From positions 496,001-560,000 of the forward strand of contig NZ_LAQT01000001.1 of the NCBI RefSeq assembly GCF_001294205.1: 64,000 bases of DNA. The letters run 5' to 3'. The notes below the pieces were generated by a model, which saw only the letters and a program-made list of their open reading frames with translations, was not told the origin of the DNA and searched no databases. Positions 1 to 7,159 of this stretch are shown here, one piece after another. The position numbers were made by a program, and so were the translations under genes. The first letter of the stretch is position 1; every line of letters begins with the position of its first letter. Source of the stretch: Amantichitinum ursilacus. GTDB lineage: Bacteria; Pseudomonadota; Gammaproteobacteria; Burkholderiales; Chitinibacteraceae.

Positions 1-183
1 GGTCGGGGCCACACTGCGCGTACTGCGTGTGAGCAACTGCACGCCCAGCCGCGCCTCTAGCTGGCGCACTGTATGGCTAAGCGACGGTTGCGACACGCCC
101 AGTCGAGCCGCAGCGCGAGTAAAGCCGCCGGCCCGCGCCACGGCAAAAAAAGCCAGCAAATCGCCGAACTGATCGCGCGCCAT
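1..183 (-). CDS. LysR-family transcriptional regulator, N-terminal part (cut by window edge)
   Basis: The first 61 codons of a leftward gene are visible; the rest lies beyond base 1. The ATG is at 181-183 in reverse complement. The translation begins MARDQFGDLLAFFAVARAGG and continues with FTRAAARLGVSQPSLSHTVR, then QLEARLGVQLLTRSTRSV. This is the classical LysR winged helix-turn-helix: helix-turn-helix at about residues 20-40, then the linker helix. It is divergent from the MFS exporter starting at 332, the usual arrangement for a LysR regulator that controls the neighbouring transporter, so it probably acts in the 148-base gap. The effector-binding domain is not visible, so the ligand cannot be inferred. 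Confidence 0.9.
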   Translation of the reverse strand, partial: MARDQFGDLLAFFAVARAGGFTRAAARLGVSQPSLSHTVRQLEARLGVQLLTRSTRSVAPT

Positions 184-331
184 TAATGAATTTCTCCTAT
201 AAGTGCATGCCCATTCTAGCGACTAGTGGGGGTGAAGGCGACTGCGTAAAGTGCAGCCTGAACCCGAGCCAGCTGGGCCGCCGTTGCCGTCGCCTGCGGG
301 CCTGTCCCACTCAACCCATGGATTTTCAAGT

Positions 332-1489
332 ATGGATAAAAGCAGTAACGCGCTGGTCTGGAAGCTCACGTTTGGCGTGTTCGGCATCCTGACCACCGAA
401 CTCGGAATGGTCGGCATCTTGCCGCTGGTGGCCAGGGTGTTTCAGGTGAGCGTGGCCCAGGCGGGGTGGACGGTCAGCCTCTTTGCGCTGGGCGTGGCGG
501 TGGCAGGCTTGTTTATGCCGGCGGTGTTTGCTGGCGTTAACCGCAAATACGCAATGTTGCTGGTGCAGGCGATTTTTGTGCTGGGCAACCTGACCGCGAT
601 GTACACCAACGACTTTAACGTGCTGCTGGCCAGCCGACTGATCCCCGCGTTGTTCCACCCGATTTATTGTTCGGCGGCCTTTGTGCTGGCCGCACAAGCA
701 GGTGGCGCGAAAGAGGCGCCCAAAGCGGTGGCGCGCGTGATGATGGGGGTATCGGCGGGCATGGTATTTGGCGTGCCGGTGACGAGCTACATCGCCAGTC
801 TGTCGTCATTTAAAACCGCGATGCTGTTCTTTGCGGCCGTCAACGGCATTGCGTTGCTGCTGACCTTGCTGACCGTGCCGTCACTGCCGGTCGCGCAACG
901 CGCGTCGTACGGTGCGCAATCAAGCGTGCTCAAGCGCGGCGTGACCTGGGTATCGCTGGCCACGGTGGCTTTGATTGCGGCGTCCATGGCCAGCGTGTAC
1001 AGCTATGTGGCGGATTATCTGCAAAACATTACACATGTGTCGCCCTCCATGCTGAGCGCCATGTTGTTGCTGTTTGGCATCGCCAGCATTTACGGCAACC
1101 CGGTTGCCGGCAAAGTACTGAGCAAATACACCACGCGCCCGGTGCTGCTGTTTCCGTTTGCGCTAGGTGCCATCTACCTGGCGCTACTCGCGCTGGGCCA
1201 CTACGCCTTACCGATGTGCGCGCTGATCTGCCTCTGGGGCGTTATTTACGGTGCCGGCAATAACTTCCAGCAATACTGGATCAGCTCCGCCCTCCCCACC
1301 GCCCCCGACCTGGCCAATGGCTTGTTTTTGTCGTTCGGCAATATCGGCATCGTGCTCGGCACCTCCATCGGCGGCGCATTAATCGCAGACCGCGGCGTGC
1401 AATCCATCCTCGCAGGCGGACTGGCGCTGCTGGTGCTGACGTTTGTTTCGGTGGTGATGCGGTTGCGGTGGTTCAACCAACCCGCGTGA
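332..1489 (+). CDS. MFS transporter, DHA1/AraJ-like drug or sugar exporter
   Basis: A 385-residue inner-membrane protein with about 12 hydrophobic segments. It opens with a short charged N-terminus (MDKSSNALVW) and TM1 containing TTELGMVGILP, typical of the DHA1 (AraJ/YdhP-like) group. The frame stays open to 251, but the residues before Met-332 are Pro-rich and non-hydrophobic, so the ATG at 332 is preferred even though no good Shine-Dalgarno precedes it. A conserved motif-C-like stretch (GVSAGMVFGVPVTSYIA) lies at about residues 140-160, as in proton antiporters of this class. It is expected to export small molecules by proton antiport; the substrate cannot be read from sequence. The LysR gene at 1-183 is divergent and is the likely regulator. 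Confidence 0.85.
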   Translation: MDKSSNALVWKLTFGVFGILTTELGMVGILPLVARVFQVSVAQAGWTVSLFALGVAVAGLFMPAVFAGVNRKYAMLLVQAIFVLGNLTAMYTNDFNVLLASRLIPALFHPIYCSAAFVLAAQAGGAKEAPKAVARVMMGVSAGMVFGVPVTSYIASLSSFKTAMLFFAAVNGIALLLTLLTVPSLPVAQRASYGAQSSVLKRGVTWVSLATVALIAASMASVYSYVADYLQNITHVSPSMLSAMLLLFGIASIYGNPVAGKVLSKYTTRPVLLFPFALGAIYLALLALGHYALPMCALICLWGVIYGAGNNFQQYWISSALPTAPDLANGLFLSFGNIGIVLGTSIGGALIADRGVQSILAGGLALLVLTFVSVVMRLRWFNQPA

Positions 1490-1596
1490 TATCGCGCCCG
1501 ACTGTGCAGCGGCTTTGAATCGCAAGCGTCCAGCGACCATCCGAACGAAGCAGGCCGAGACGCCAGCATCCCCCTTTTGCTCCGGCCACTTTGGGT

Positions 1597-1614
1597 GGTG
1601 GGTCTAGACCCACC
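1597..1614. repeat. 18-base perfect palindrome, copy 1 (REP-like)
   Basis: GGTGGGTCTAGACCCACC is its own reverse complement. Identical or one-base-different copies occur at 25947-25964 and 25861-25878, with related flanking bases (a CATA/TATG-like tract next to the GG/CC end). It resembles the short dispersed extragenic palindromes common in proteobacteria. All three copies lie outside genes. Confidence 0.8.
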
Positions 1615-1891
1615 GTATGGGACCGCCGCGTAGCAAGCCCAAAGCGTTAAGCAAGCGCACCACTCATTCACAGTCACGGCCCAGCCCCCACGCCCACCCG
1701 ATGTTGCGCAGCAACGAGGCAGCAATCGTGGCTATGCCGCGCCATCTCCTGAGCGCGCGAAGGTAGGAGACCAGCTTTACCGGGCTCCGACTGAGCGTCG
1801 CGTCCGCGGAGCGGCAGCTATGCAACCCAAAGGATGTGCTTGAGGCTTTTGACCTACCCCCGCATTGCGGCAGCTAAGGGCGGCCTCTTTG

Positions 1892-1921
1892 GTTACTTTC
1901 TCGGCTGTAGGAGAAAGTGAC
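1892..1921. repeat. Inverted repeat, GTTACTTTCTC arms
   Basis: Arms GTTACTTTCTC (1892-1902) and GAGAAAGTGAC (1911-1921) pair in 10 of 11 positions around an 8-base loop. A second short CCCGGG-containing inverted repeat follows at about 1927-1942. The arrangement resembles dispersed extragenic hairpin elements seen in many beta- and gammaproteobacteria. No T-run follows, so it is not called a terminator. Confidence 0.55.
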
Positions 1922-1987
1922 GTGCTCCCGGGCACCCCCGGGTATCAAAACGCGCCGCAGGCTACGCGTTTAAAGGTTTTGACCGCC

Positions 1988-2040
1988 AAAACCCAAAACC
2001 CAAAACCCAAAACCCAAAACCCAAAACCCAAAACCCAAAA
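1988..2040. repeat. Heptamer tandem repeat (AAAACCC), about 7.5 copies
   Basis: Fifty-three bases are a perfect tandem of AAAACCC (TTTTGGG on the other strand). The unit resembles a eukaryotic telomere repeat, but here it is an intergenic simple-sequence repeat near the 3' end of the YoaK-like gene. Seven-base units are not multiples of three, so slippage would shift any reading frame across it; no supported gene crosses it. Confidence 0.9.
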
Positions 2041-2101
2041 CGCGAGCACCCGAACACACGAACACCGAGACACCTCAACACCTCAACACCCGCCACAACA
2101 C

Positions 2102-2788
2102 TCAAACATTCACAGCCCGCCCACCCAATCCCACCCGATCAACCCCCACCAACGCCAGCAAAACCGCCATCGGCAAAACCAACCCGACAAACCCGAACTC
2201 CATCCACGCATAAGCGCCGCCAATCGCCCCGCCCGCAAACGCCACCACCGGCCAGAAAAAGTGACTGATACGCTTCTTCACCTCCGCCGACGCCGCGCAG
2301 CGCAGCACGTCCACCACATCAATCACCAGTTGCGTCACATTGCCCGTCATCACCGTGGTCGGCGCAATGCTCGGCAACAAAATCCGCGATACCGCATTCT
2401 GCACCGCCATCGCCGCCGCCCCGGTCGCACCACAAACCAGCGATAGCGGCGCGTCCAGTTCCAGCCCGCGCGACGCGATGCCCAAAGCCATAAACCCCGC
2501 CAGCAACGCCACTTGCAACACGCGCGTAAACGTCAGCGCGTGCGCCGTGGGCACCGCCAGTAGCAGCAGCCGCGTCAGCGCCACCATCAACACAAACGCG
2601 GCAAACGCCACCAGCTTGAGCAGCACGCCATGGCCAAAGTGCGCCAACGTCGCGCCAATCAGCACAAAGTTGCCCGTTACATGCGCGGTAAACAAACCGC
2701 TAAGCGCGATAAAACCCAGCGTGTCGACATAGCCGGCCACAAAGCCATAACTTACGCCCAGCGTGATGTCTCGTTCGGGCAACTTCAT
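2102..2788 (-). CDS. YoaK/DUF1275 family membrane protein
   Basis: A 228-residue protein with six or seven hydrophobic segments, beginning MKLPERDITLGVSYGFVAGY. The family signatures are visible: GYVDTLGFIAL, LFTAHVTGNFV near the N-terminus and the internally repeated TTVMTGNVTQLV around residues 140-155. DUF1275 proteins are inner-membrane proteins of unknown function. It is the last gene of the leftward operon that starts with the isochorismatase-like hydrolase at 6220, 15 bases after the DoxX gene. It may be a passenger or a transporter for the same pathway; the function is not known. Confidence 0.85.
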   Translation of the reverse strand: MKLPERDITLGVSYGFVAGYVDTLGFIALSGLFTAHVTGNFVLIGATLAHFGHGVLLKLVAFAAFVLMVALTRLLLLAVPTAHALTFTRVLQVALLAGFMALGIASRGLELDAPLSLVCGATGAAAMAVQNAVSRILLPSIAPTTVMTGNVTQLVIDVVDVLRCAASAEVKKRISHFFWPVVAFAGGAIGGAYAWMEFGFVGLVLPMAVLLALVGVDRVGLGGRAVNV

Positions 2789-2803
2789 GCGATTTCCTTG
2801 TGC

Positions 2804-3226
2804 TTATGCGCTGACGCGCGCCAGCCGCGCGTCCAGCGAAAACGCGCCTGGTCCGGCCAGTGCGATGGTGCCGTAGATGATGAGCAACAGCCATGCAAAC
2901 TGGCCATCGGCAATGCTCCAGTCCGCATGCACAAACACCAGCGCCACGCCCAACACCACCAGCACCGGCAAGGTGGCTAGCCGCGTCAGCAAACCCAGCG
3001 CGATGCCGATCGGGCACAGCACTTCGGCCAGCACGGCAAACCACAGCGAAAACTGCGCGCCCAGGCCAAACGGATCTTCGATATGTTGCAGCTCGCTGTG
3101 GTAGTGGATGATCTTGGGCCAGCCGTGCACGTAAAACAGCAGCGCGCTGCCCGCCAGCCGCAAGAACAGCAAACCCACATCCAGGCTGATGGGCGAACTG
3201 ATCAGCGCCCGCTTCAAACTATTCAT
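2804..3226 (-). CDS. DoxX family membrane protein
   Basis: A 140-residue, four-TM protein starting MNSLKRALISSPISLDVGLL. The DoxX pattern is visible: LLFLRLAGSALLFYVHGWPK, then LAEVLCPIGIALGLLTRLAT and LPVLVVLGVALVFVHADW. The frame extends upstream, but the ATG at 3224-3226 overlaps the stop of the preceding XapX gene as ATGA, which indicates translational coupling and fixes the start. DoxX relatives are often linked to quinone or thiosulfate chemistry or oxidative stress, but this subgroup is uncharacterised. It is the fifth gene of the 6220-2102 operon. Confidence 0.85.
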   Translation of the reverse strand: MNSLKRALISSPISLDVGLLFLRLAGSALLFYVHGWPKIIHYHSELQHIEDPFGLGAQFSLWFAVLAEVLCPIGIALGLLTRLATLPVLVVLGVALVFVHADWSIADGQFAWLLLIIYGTIALAGPGAFSLDARLARVSA

Positions 3227-3381
3227 AGATGCACCATCCCTGCCAGTACAAAGCCCAAGGTCATCGCCACCACCAACGAAGCGCCGATCGGCGACGGCGG
3301 CGCGGGTGACGGGATATCCAGCGCGCGGCACAACGCGCCCACGGCAAACGACAGCACGATGCCCACAATCAGCATGGTCAT
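3223..3381 (-). CDS. XapX-domain small membrane protein (second of two)
   Basis: A 52-residue protein read from the reverse strand, starting MTMLIVGIVLSFAVGALCRA. It has two hydrophobic segments separated by a Pro-rich turn, LDIPSPAPPSPIGASLVV, which is the hallmark of the XapX domain (a P-x-P-x-PP turn followed by a second TM). Its start overlaps the upstream XapX gene by 4 bases and its stop overlaps the DoxX start by 4 bases, so all three are probably translated by coupling. XapX proteins are of unknown function and often sit beside transporters or hydrolases. Confidence 0.75.
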   Translation of the reverse strand: MTMLIVGIVLSFAVGALCRALDIPSPAPPSPIGASLVVAMTLGFVLAGMVHL

Positions 3382-3605
3382 GGCCGCGCCTCCCGCGTCA
3401 GATCATGGCCGGCGCAGTTTTTCTTTTGCTCGGCCGGATGCTGCGCCAGATATTTATCGACCAGCCAATAACCCAGGCTCATCACAAACACCAACAATGC
3501 GCCGGTTAACACCGGCGGCGACGGCACCGGAATGCGCGCCAGCTGGCAGGCCACGCCAACGATAAACGACAGCAACAGCCCACCCGGTACTTTAAATTTA
3601 TCCAT
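3378..3605 (-). CDS. XapX-domain small membrane protein (first of two)
   Basis: A 75-residue protein starting MDKFKVPGGLLLSFIVGVAC, with the XapX turn ARIPVPSPPVLTGALLVFVM at about residues 22-42 and a hydrophilic tail rich in Lys/His (LAQHPAEQKKNCAGHDLTRE). A longer start at 3632 would overlap the amidohydrolase, so Met-3605 is chosen. It overlaps the second XapX gene by 4 bases. Tandem, dissimilar XapX proteins suggest a heteromeric membrane unit, but that is inference. Confidence 0.8.
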   Translation of the reverse strand: MDKFKVPGGLLLSFIVGVACQLARIPVPSPPVLTGALLVFVMSLGYWLVDKYLAQHPAEQKKNCAGHDLTREARP

Positions 3606-3616
3606 GTACACGCTCC

Positions 3617-5467
3617 TTAAACCGCAAAACAAGAGCAGCCCAATGCGCCCCAGAAACCGGTGAAATCGCGCACCGGCACGTTTGATTTACGCGCCACGTC
3701 GTGCGTATGCGCATGCACCTGGCACGGGCCGCCGCATTGATGCGCGATGGCTGCGCTGGCTGTCTGCGGCGCGGCCCGATAGTGGCCCGGCACTTTCTGC
3801 ACCGGCGACCAATCCGGCATCACCGGCAAGGTGGGAGGTGCAAGCGACCGAAAGCGATCGGCCGCGTACACAATCTTGCCGTCGACCACGGTCAGTACGG
3901 ATTCGATGGCCTTGATGGCGTCTTCCGGCACGGTAAAAAAATCTGCCGACAACACCGCCAGATCGGCAAATTGCCCCACTTTGATCTGACCCTTTTTGCC
4001 TTGCTCGCTGGAGAACCACGCGCTGCCCGCCGTCCACAGGGCCAGGGCGTCTTCGCGCGTCAGGCGGTTGGCGTCGTCATACAGCTGGAGCCCGCCCACG
4101 GTACGGCCGCTCACCAGCCAGTACAGCGCGGTCCACGGGTTGTAACTGGCCACGCGCGTGGCATCGGTGCCCGCGCCCACCGGCACGCCGGCGCTACGCA
4201 TTTGTTGAATGGGTGGCGTCAGTTTTGCGGCCTCGGCGCCGTAACGCTCGGCAAAATATTCGCCCTGAAAAGCCATGCGGTGCTGGATGGCGATGCCGCC
4301 GCCCAAAGCTTTGATGCGATCGATATTGCGCGGCGTGATGGTTTCGGCGTGGTCGAAAAACCAGTGCAAACCATCAAACGGCATGTCGCGATTCACCTTT
4401 TCGAACACGTCCAGCATGCGGCTGATCGATTCGTCATAAGTGGCGTGCAAACGGAATGGCCAGCGCTGGCTGACCAGATGGCGCACCACTTGCTCCAGCT
4501 CGGCTTCCATGCCCGCGGCCAACTCGGGGCGTGGTTCCAGAAAATCTTCGAAGTCGGCGGCGGAGAACACCAGCATTTCGCCTGCGCCATTCAGTCGCAG
4601 AAAGTCGTCGCCGCCGCCGATGCGCGCGGTGTCGGTCCAGTGCTGGAAGTCGTCCAGTTCCTGGCCTTTGCGCTGGGTGAACAGGTTATAGGCGATGCGG
4701 ATAGTCAGTTGCTGCTCGCGCGCCAATTGCTGCACCACCGCGTAATCGTCGGGGTAGTTCTGAAAACCACCGCCGGCATCGATGGCGCTGGTCAGGCCCA
4801 GCCGGTTAAGTTCGCGCATAAACTGGCGCGTGGAATTGACTTGATACTCCAGCGGCAGCTTGGGGCCTTTGGCCAACGTGGCGTACAGAATCATGGCGTT
4901 GGGGCGCGCAATCAGCATGCCGGTGGGGTTGCCGGCGGCGTCTCGCACAATTTCGCCACCGGGTGGATTGGGCGTGTTTTTGTCGTACCCAACCACGCGC
5001 AAGGCGGCACGGTTGAGTAAGGCGCGGTCGTACAAATGCAGAATAAACACCGGCGTATCAGGCGCGGCGGCGTTGATCTCGTCCAGTGTGGGCATGCGGC
5101 GTTCAGCAAACTGGAATTCGCTCCAGCCACCCACCACGCGCACCCACTGTGGCGCGGGTGTTACGCGCGCCTGTTCTTGCAGCAGGCGCAGCGCATCGGC
5201 CAGCGACGGTACGCCTTCCCAACGTAATTCCAGGTTGTAGTTAAGCCCGCCGCGGATCAGGTGCAGGTGCGAATCGTTTAGGCCTGGGATGACAGTCTGA
5301 CCTTGCAGATCGATTACTTGCGTGGCGTCGTCGCGCAGCCGCATGACGGCCTCGGCATCGCCCACTGCCACAAAGCGGCCTTGATCAATGGCGACGGCGC
5401 TGGCCTGCGCTTGGGTCGGGTCTACCGTATGAAAACGGCCGTTTAACAAAATAAGTTGCGCGGGCAT
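3617..5467 (-). CDS. YtcJ-type amidohydrolase (amidohydrolase family 3)
   Basis: A 616-residue metal-dependent hydrolase. The N-terminal beta-sandwich starts MPAQLILLNGRFHTVDPTQA, the metal motif DSHLHL has His67 and His69, and further family landmarks are FRLHATYDESI, DGLHWFFDHAETI and GAGTDATRVASYNPW near residue 430. The start is ATG 5467, with AAGGAG 11 bases upstream. Family members cleave N-formyl, amide or cyclic amide bonds; the true substrate is unknown. Beyond the usual C-terminal sandwich there is a Cys/His-rich tail (CGGPCQVHAHTHD, later FWGALGCSCFAV) that may bind metal. It is the second gene of the operon led by the isochorismatase-like hydrolase and is followed 11 bases later by XapX. 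Confidence 0.88.
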   Translation of the reverse strand: MPAQLILLNGRFHTVDPTQAQASAVAIDQGRFVAVGDAEAVMRLRDDATQVIDLQGQTVIPGLNDSHLHLIRGGLNYNLELRWEGVPSLADALRLLQEQARVTPAPQWVRVVGGWSEFQFAERRMPTLDEINAAAPDTPVFILHLYDRALLNRAALRVVGYDKNTPNPPGGEIVRDAAGNPTGMLIARPNAMILYATLAKGPKLPLEYQVNSTRQFMRELNRLGLTSAIDAGGGFQNYPDDYAVVQQLAREQQLTIRIAYNLFTQRKGQELDDFQHWTDTARIGGGDDFLRLNGAGEMLVFSAADFEDFLEPRPELAAGMEAELEQVVRHLVSQRWPFRLHATYDESISRMLDVFEKVNRDMPFDGLHWFFDHAETITPRNIDRIKALGGGIAIQHRMAFQGEYFAERYGAEAAKLTPPIQQMRSAGVPVGAGTDATRVASYNPWTALYWLVSGRTVGGLQLYDDANRLTREDALALWTAGSAWFSSEQGKKGQIKVGQFADLAVLSADFFTVPEDAIKAIESVLTVVDGKIVYAADRFRSLAPPTLPVMPDWSPVQKVPGHYRAAPQTASAAIAHQCGGPCQVHAHTHDVARKSNVPVRDFTGFWGALGCSCFAV

Positions 5468-5566
5468 GGCGGGCTTGGCTCCTTGCATGCAAGCAACGCG
5501 CCCGCGTCAAAACGATGCGGGCCACGTGGTGGAAATGACGAGTTACATCGGTTGCTCGGTCAGCGC

Positions 5567-6220
5567 TTAGTGGCCTTCGGAGGCACCGAACATGGTCTTG
5601 GCGTAGATCAGGCCCAAGCCATAGGCGCCGCCATGTTCAATCGCGGTGGCAACGGTCTGGTTATAGGATTCGCTGCGTGACCAGTCACGTTGCAATTCCA
5701 GCAGGTATTGCAGCGAGGTCATCGGCTGCGCGCCGGCCTGGATCATGCGTTGCATGGCGCGTTCGTGCGCTTCGTCGCTGACGTCGCCGCAGGCGTCGGC
5801 AATCACATACACCTCAAAGCCTTGTTCGATGGCGGACAGCATCGGGCCGACGATACACACGCCCGTCCACAGGCCCGCCAGCACGATCTTGTTTTTGCCT
5901 GCGGCGTTAACGCGCACGGAAATGCGCTCGTCTTCCCACGTATTCATGCTGGTGCGGTCGATGACCACTTCATCGGGAAACACGCTTTTGATCTCGGTAA
6001 AGATCGGACCCGAAAAGGTCTTTTCGGCCACCGTGGTCAGAATGACCGGCACTTTGAATTCCTTGGCCGCTTTGGCCACCAGCGCGGCGTTGTTGCGCAG
6101 CGTAACGGCATCAATCGACTTGGTGGCAAACGCCATTTGCGATTGATGGTCGATCATGATCAGCGTGTGGTTGCTGGGGCTTAACAGTTTGGGGCCGGCA
6201 ACGGCCTGGGCTTTGGACAT
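5567..6220 (-). CDS. Isochorismatase-family (YcaC-like) cysteine hydrolase
   Basis: A 217-residue alpha/beta hydrolase of the cysteine-hydrolase fold. Visible catalytic positions are Asp24 in IMIDHQSQM, a basic residue at Arg89 in VVIDRTSMN and the nucleophile Cys122 in LAGLWTGVCIVGP. The start ATG at 6220 has GGAG six bases upstream; the frame extends to 6262 but without supporting signals. YcaC-like enzymes have no settled substrate. The gene leads the leftward operon down to YoaK and is divergent from the response regulator at 6512, which probably controls it. Together with the amidohydrolase it suggests stepwise breakdown of an amide. Confidence 0.88.
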   Translation of the reverse strand: MSKAQAVAGPKLLSPSNHTLIMIDHQSQMAFATKSIDAVTLRNNAALVAKAAKEFKVPVILTTVAEKTFSGPIFTEIKSVFPDEVVIDRTSMNTWEDERISVRVNAAGKNKIVLAGLWTGVCIVGPMLSAIEQGFEVYVIADACGDVSDEAHERAMQRMIQAGAQPMTSLQYLLELQRDWSRSESYNQTVATAIEHGGAYGLGLIYAKTMFGASEGH

Positions 6221-6511
6221 GGGGTTCTCCGGGGACGGTAGGTGGGTTTGCCAGACGCTCAAGGTGGCGTCGTGGGGTGAGGCAAACTGTACGCGGCGGC
6301 CCCGCGCGCCGAATCGCCGTTGTGGCCATGCGGCGTGTTACCCGGATGGGTTAGGCGCTTCCCTGCCCGACTGGCGCGACGGCATCCCGTGCTGACGATG
6401 CGGGTAGTTACGCTGACCAGACGTTCCGACACGCGCATCCCTCCATCGGGTGACTGCCAGCGGGCCAGGTGCGCGATATGCTGGCAGCACCCTCGCCCCC
6501 GGAGTACCGCT

Positions 6512-7147
6512 ATGACTTTGCTACAGCACAATCGCCCGATCTCGGTGCTGGCGGTCGACGACCACCCGCTCATCCTGGAAGGCATTGCGGCGGTGTTTGA
6601 AGGCATGAGCGAAATGAATCTGGTGGGCGCGTGCGACGGCCGCCAGGCGCTGGCACTGTACCAACAGCATCTGCCCGATGTAACGCTGATGGATTTGCAA
6701 ATGCCGGGCGTGAGCGGGCTGGAAGCCATCGAGCTGATCCGCCAATACGATCCGCACGCGCGCATTGTGGTGCTGACCACCTACAAAGGCGACGTGCACG
6801 CTTTACGCGCCATCAAGGCCGGTGCGGTGGGTTATGTGCTGAAGAACATGATGCGTACTGATTTGCTGGAGACCATACGCGGCGTGCATGCCGGGCATCG
6901 GCGCATTCCGGCCGAGGTGGCGATGGAGCTGGCGGAGTATATGTCGGAGGTGTCGCTCACCCCGCGTGAAACCGAGGTGTTAAAGCTGGCGGCGGTGGGC
7001 AAATCCAACAAGCGCATCGGTGCGGGGCTGGATATTTCGGAAGACACCGTCAAAGTGCATATGAAAAACATCCTGGCCAAACTGCACGCCGCCGACCGCA
7101 CCCACGCGGTGACCATCGCGGTGCGGCGCGGCATTCTGCAGTTTTGA
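6512..7147 (+). CDS. LuxR/NarL-type response regulator
   Basis: A 211-residue two-domain regulator. The receiver domain (about residues 8-125) has the acidic pair Asp16-Asp17 in LAVDDHPLI, the phosphorylation site Asp61 in VTLMDLQMPGVSG and the conserved Thr/Lys region VLTTYKGD and GYVLKN. The C-terminal LuxR helix-turn-helix starts at LTPRETEVLKLAAVGKSNK and reads DTVKVHMKNILAKL. The start ATG at 6512 has GGAG seven bases upstream. No histidine kinase is present in the window, so it is an orphan here. It lies between the hydrolase operon (divergent) and the porin/VOC pair (convergent) and is the obvious candidate regulator of both. Confidence 0.92.
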   Translation: MTLLQHNRPISVLAVDDHPLILEGIAAVFEGMSEMNLVGACDGRQALALYQQHLPDVTLMDLQMPGVSGLEAIELIRQYDPHARIVVLTTYKGDVHALRAIKAGAVGYVLKNMMRTDLLETIRGVHAGHRRIPAEVAMELAEYMSEVSLTPRETEVLKLAAVGKSNKRIGAGLDISEDTVKVHMKNILAKLHAADRTHAVTIAVRRGILQF

Positions 7148-7159
7148 CTGGCGCAAGCG

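Larger units (their letters stand above)
1490..2101. other. 612-base gene-free interval with several repeats
   Basis: No convincing coding region lies between the end of the MFS gene and the convergent end of the YoaK-like gene. Open frames here are short and have skewed composition. The interval holds an 18-base palindrome (1597-1614), an interrupted inverted repeat with 11-base arms (1892-1921), a short run of CCCGGG palindromes just after it, a heptamer tandem repeat (1988-2040) and a low-complexity A/C-rich tail (2041-2101). It looks like a repeat-accumulating spacer between convergent genes. Confidence 0.7.

Noticed and set aside
1988-2040. Possible CRISPR or replication-origin repeat
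   Set aside because: The units are contiguous 7-mers without spacers, and there are no DnaA boxes or cas genes nearby.
1865-2446. 193-residue + frame across the heptamer repeat
   Set aside because: The product would be a repetitive Lys/Pro/Gln/His protein over the repeat and then antisense to the YoaK-like gene.
3701-5020. 439-residue + frame opposite the amidohydrolase
   Set aside because: Shadow of the conserved reverse-strand gene; His/Gln/Gly-rich and no recognisable domain.
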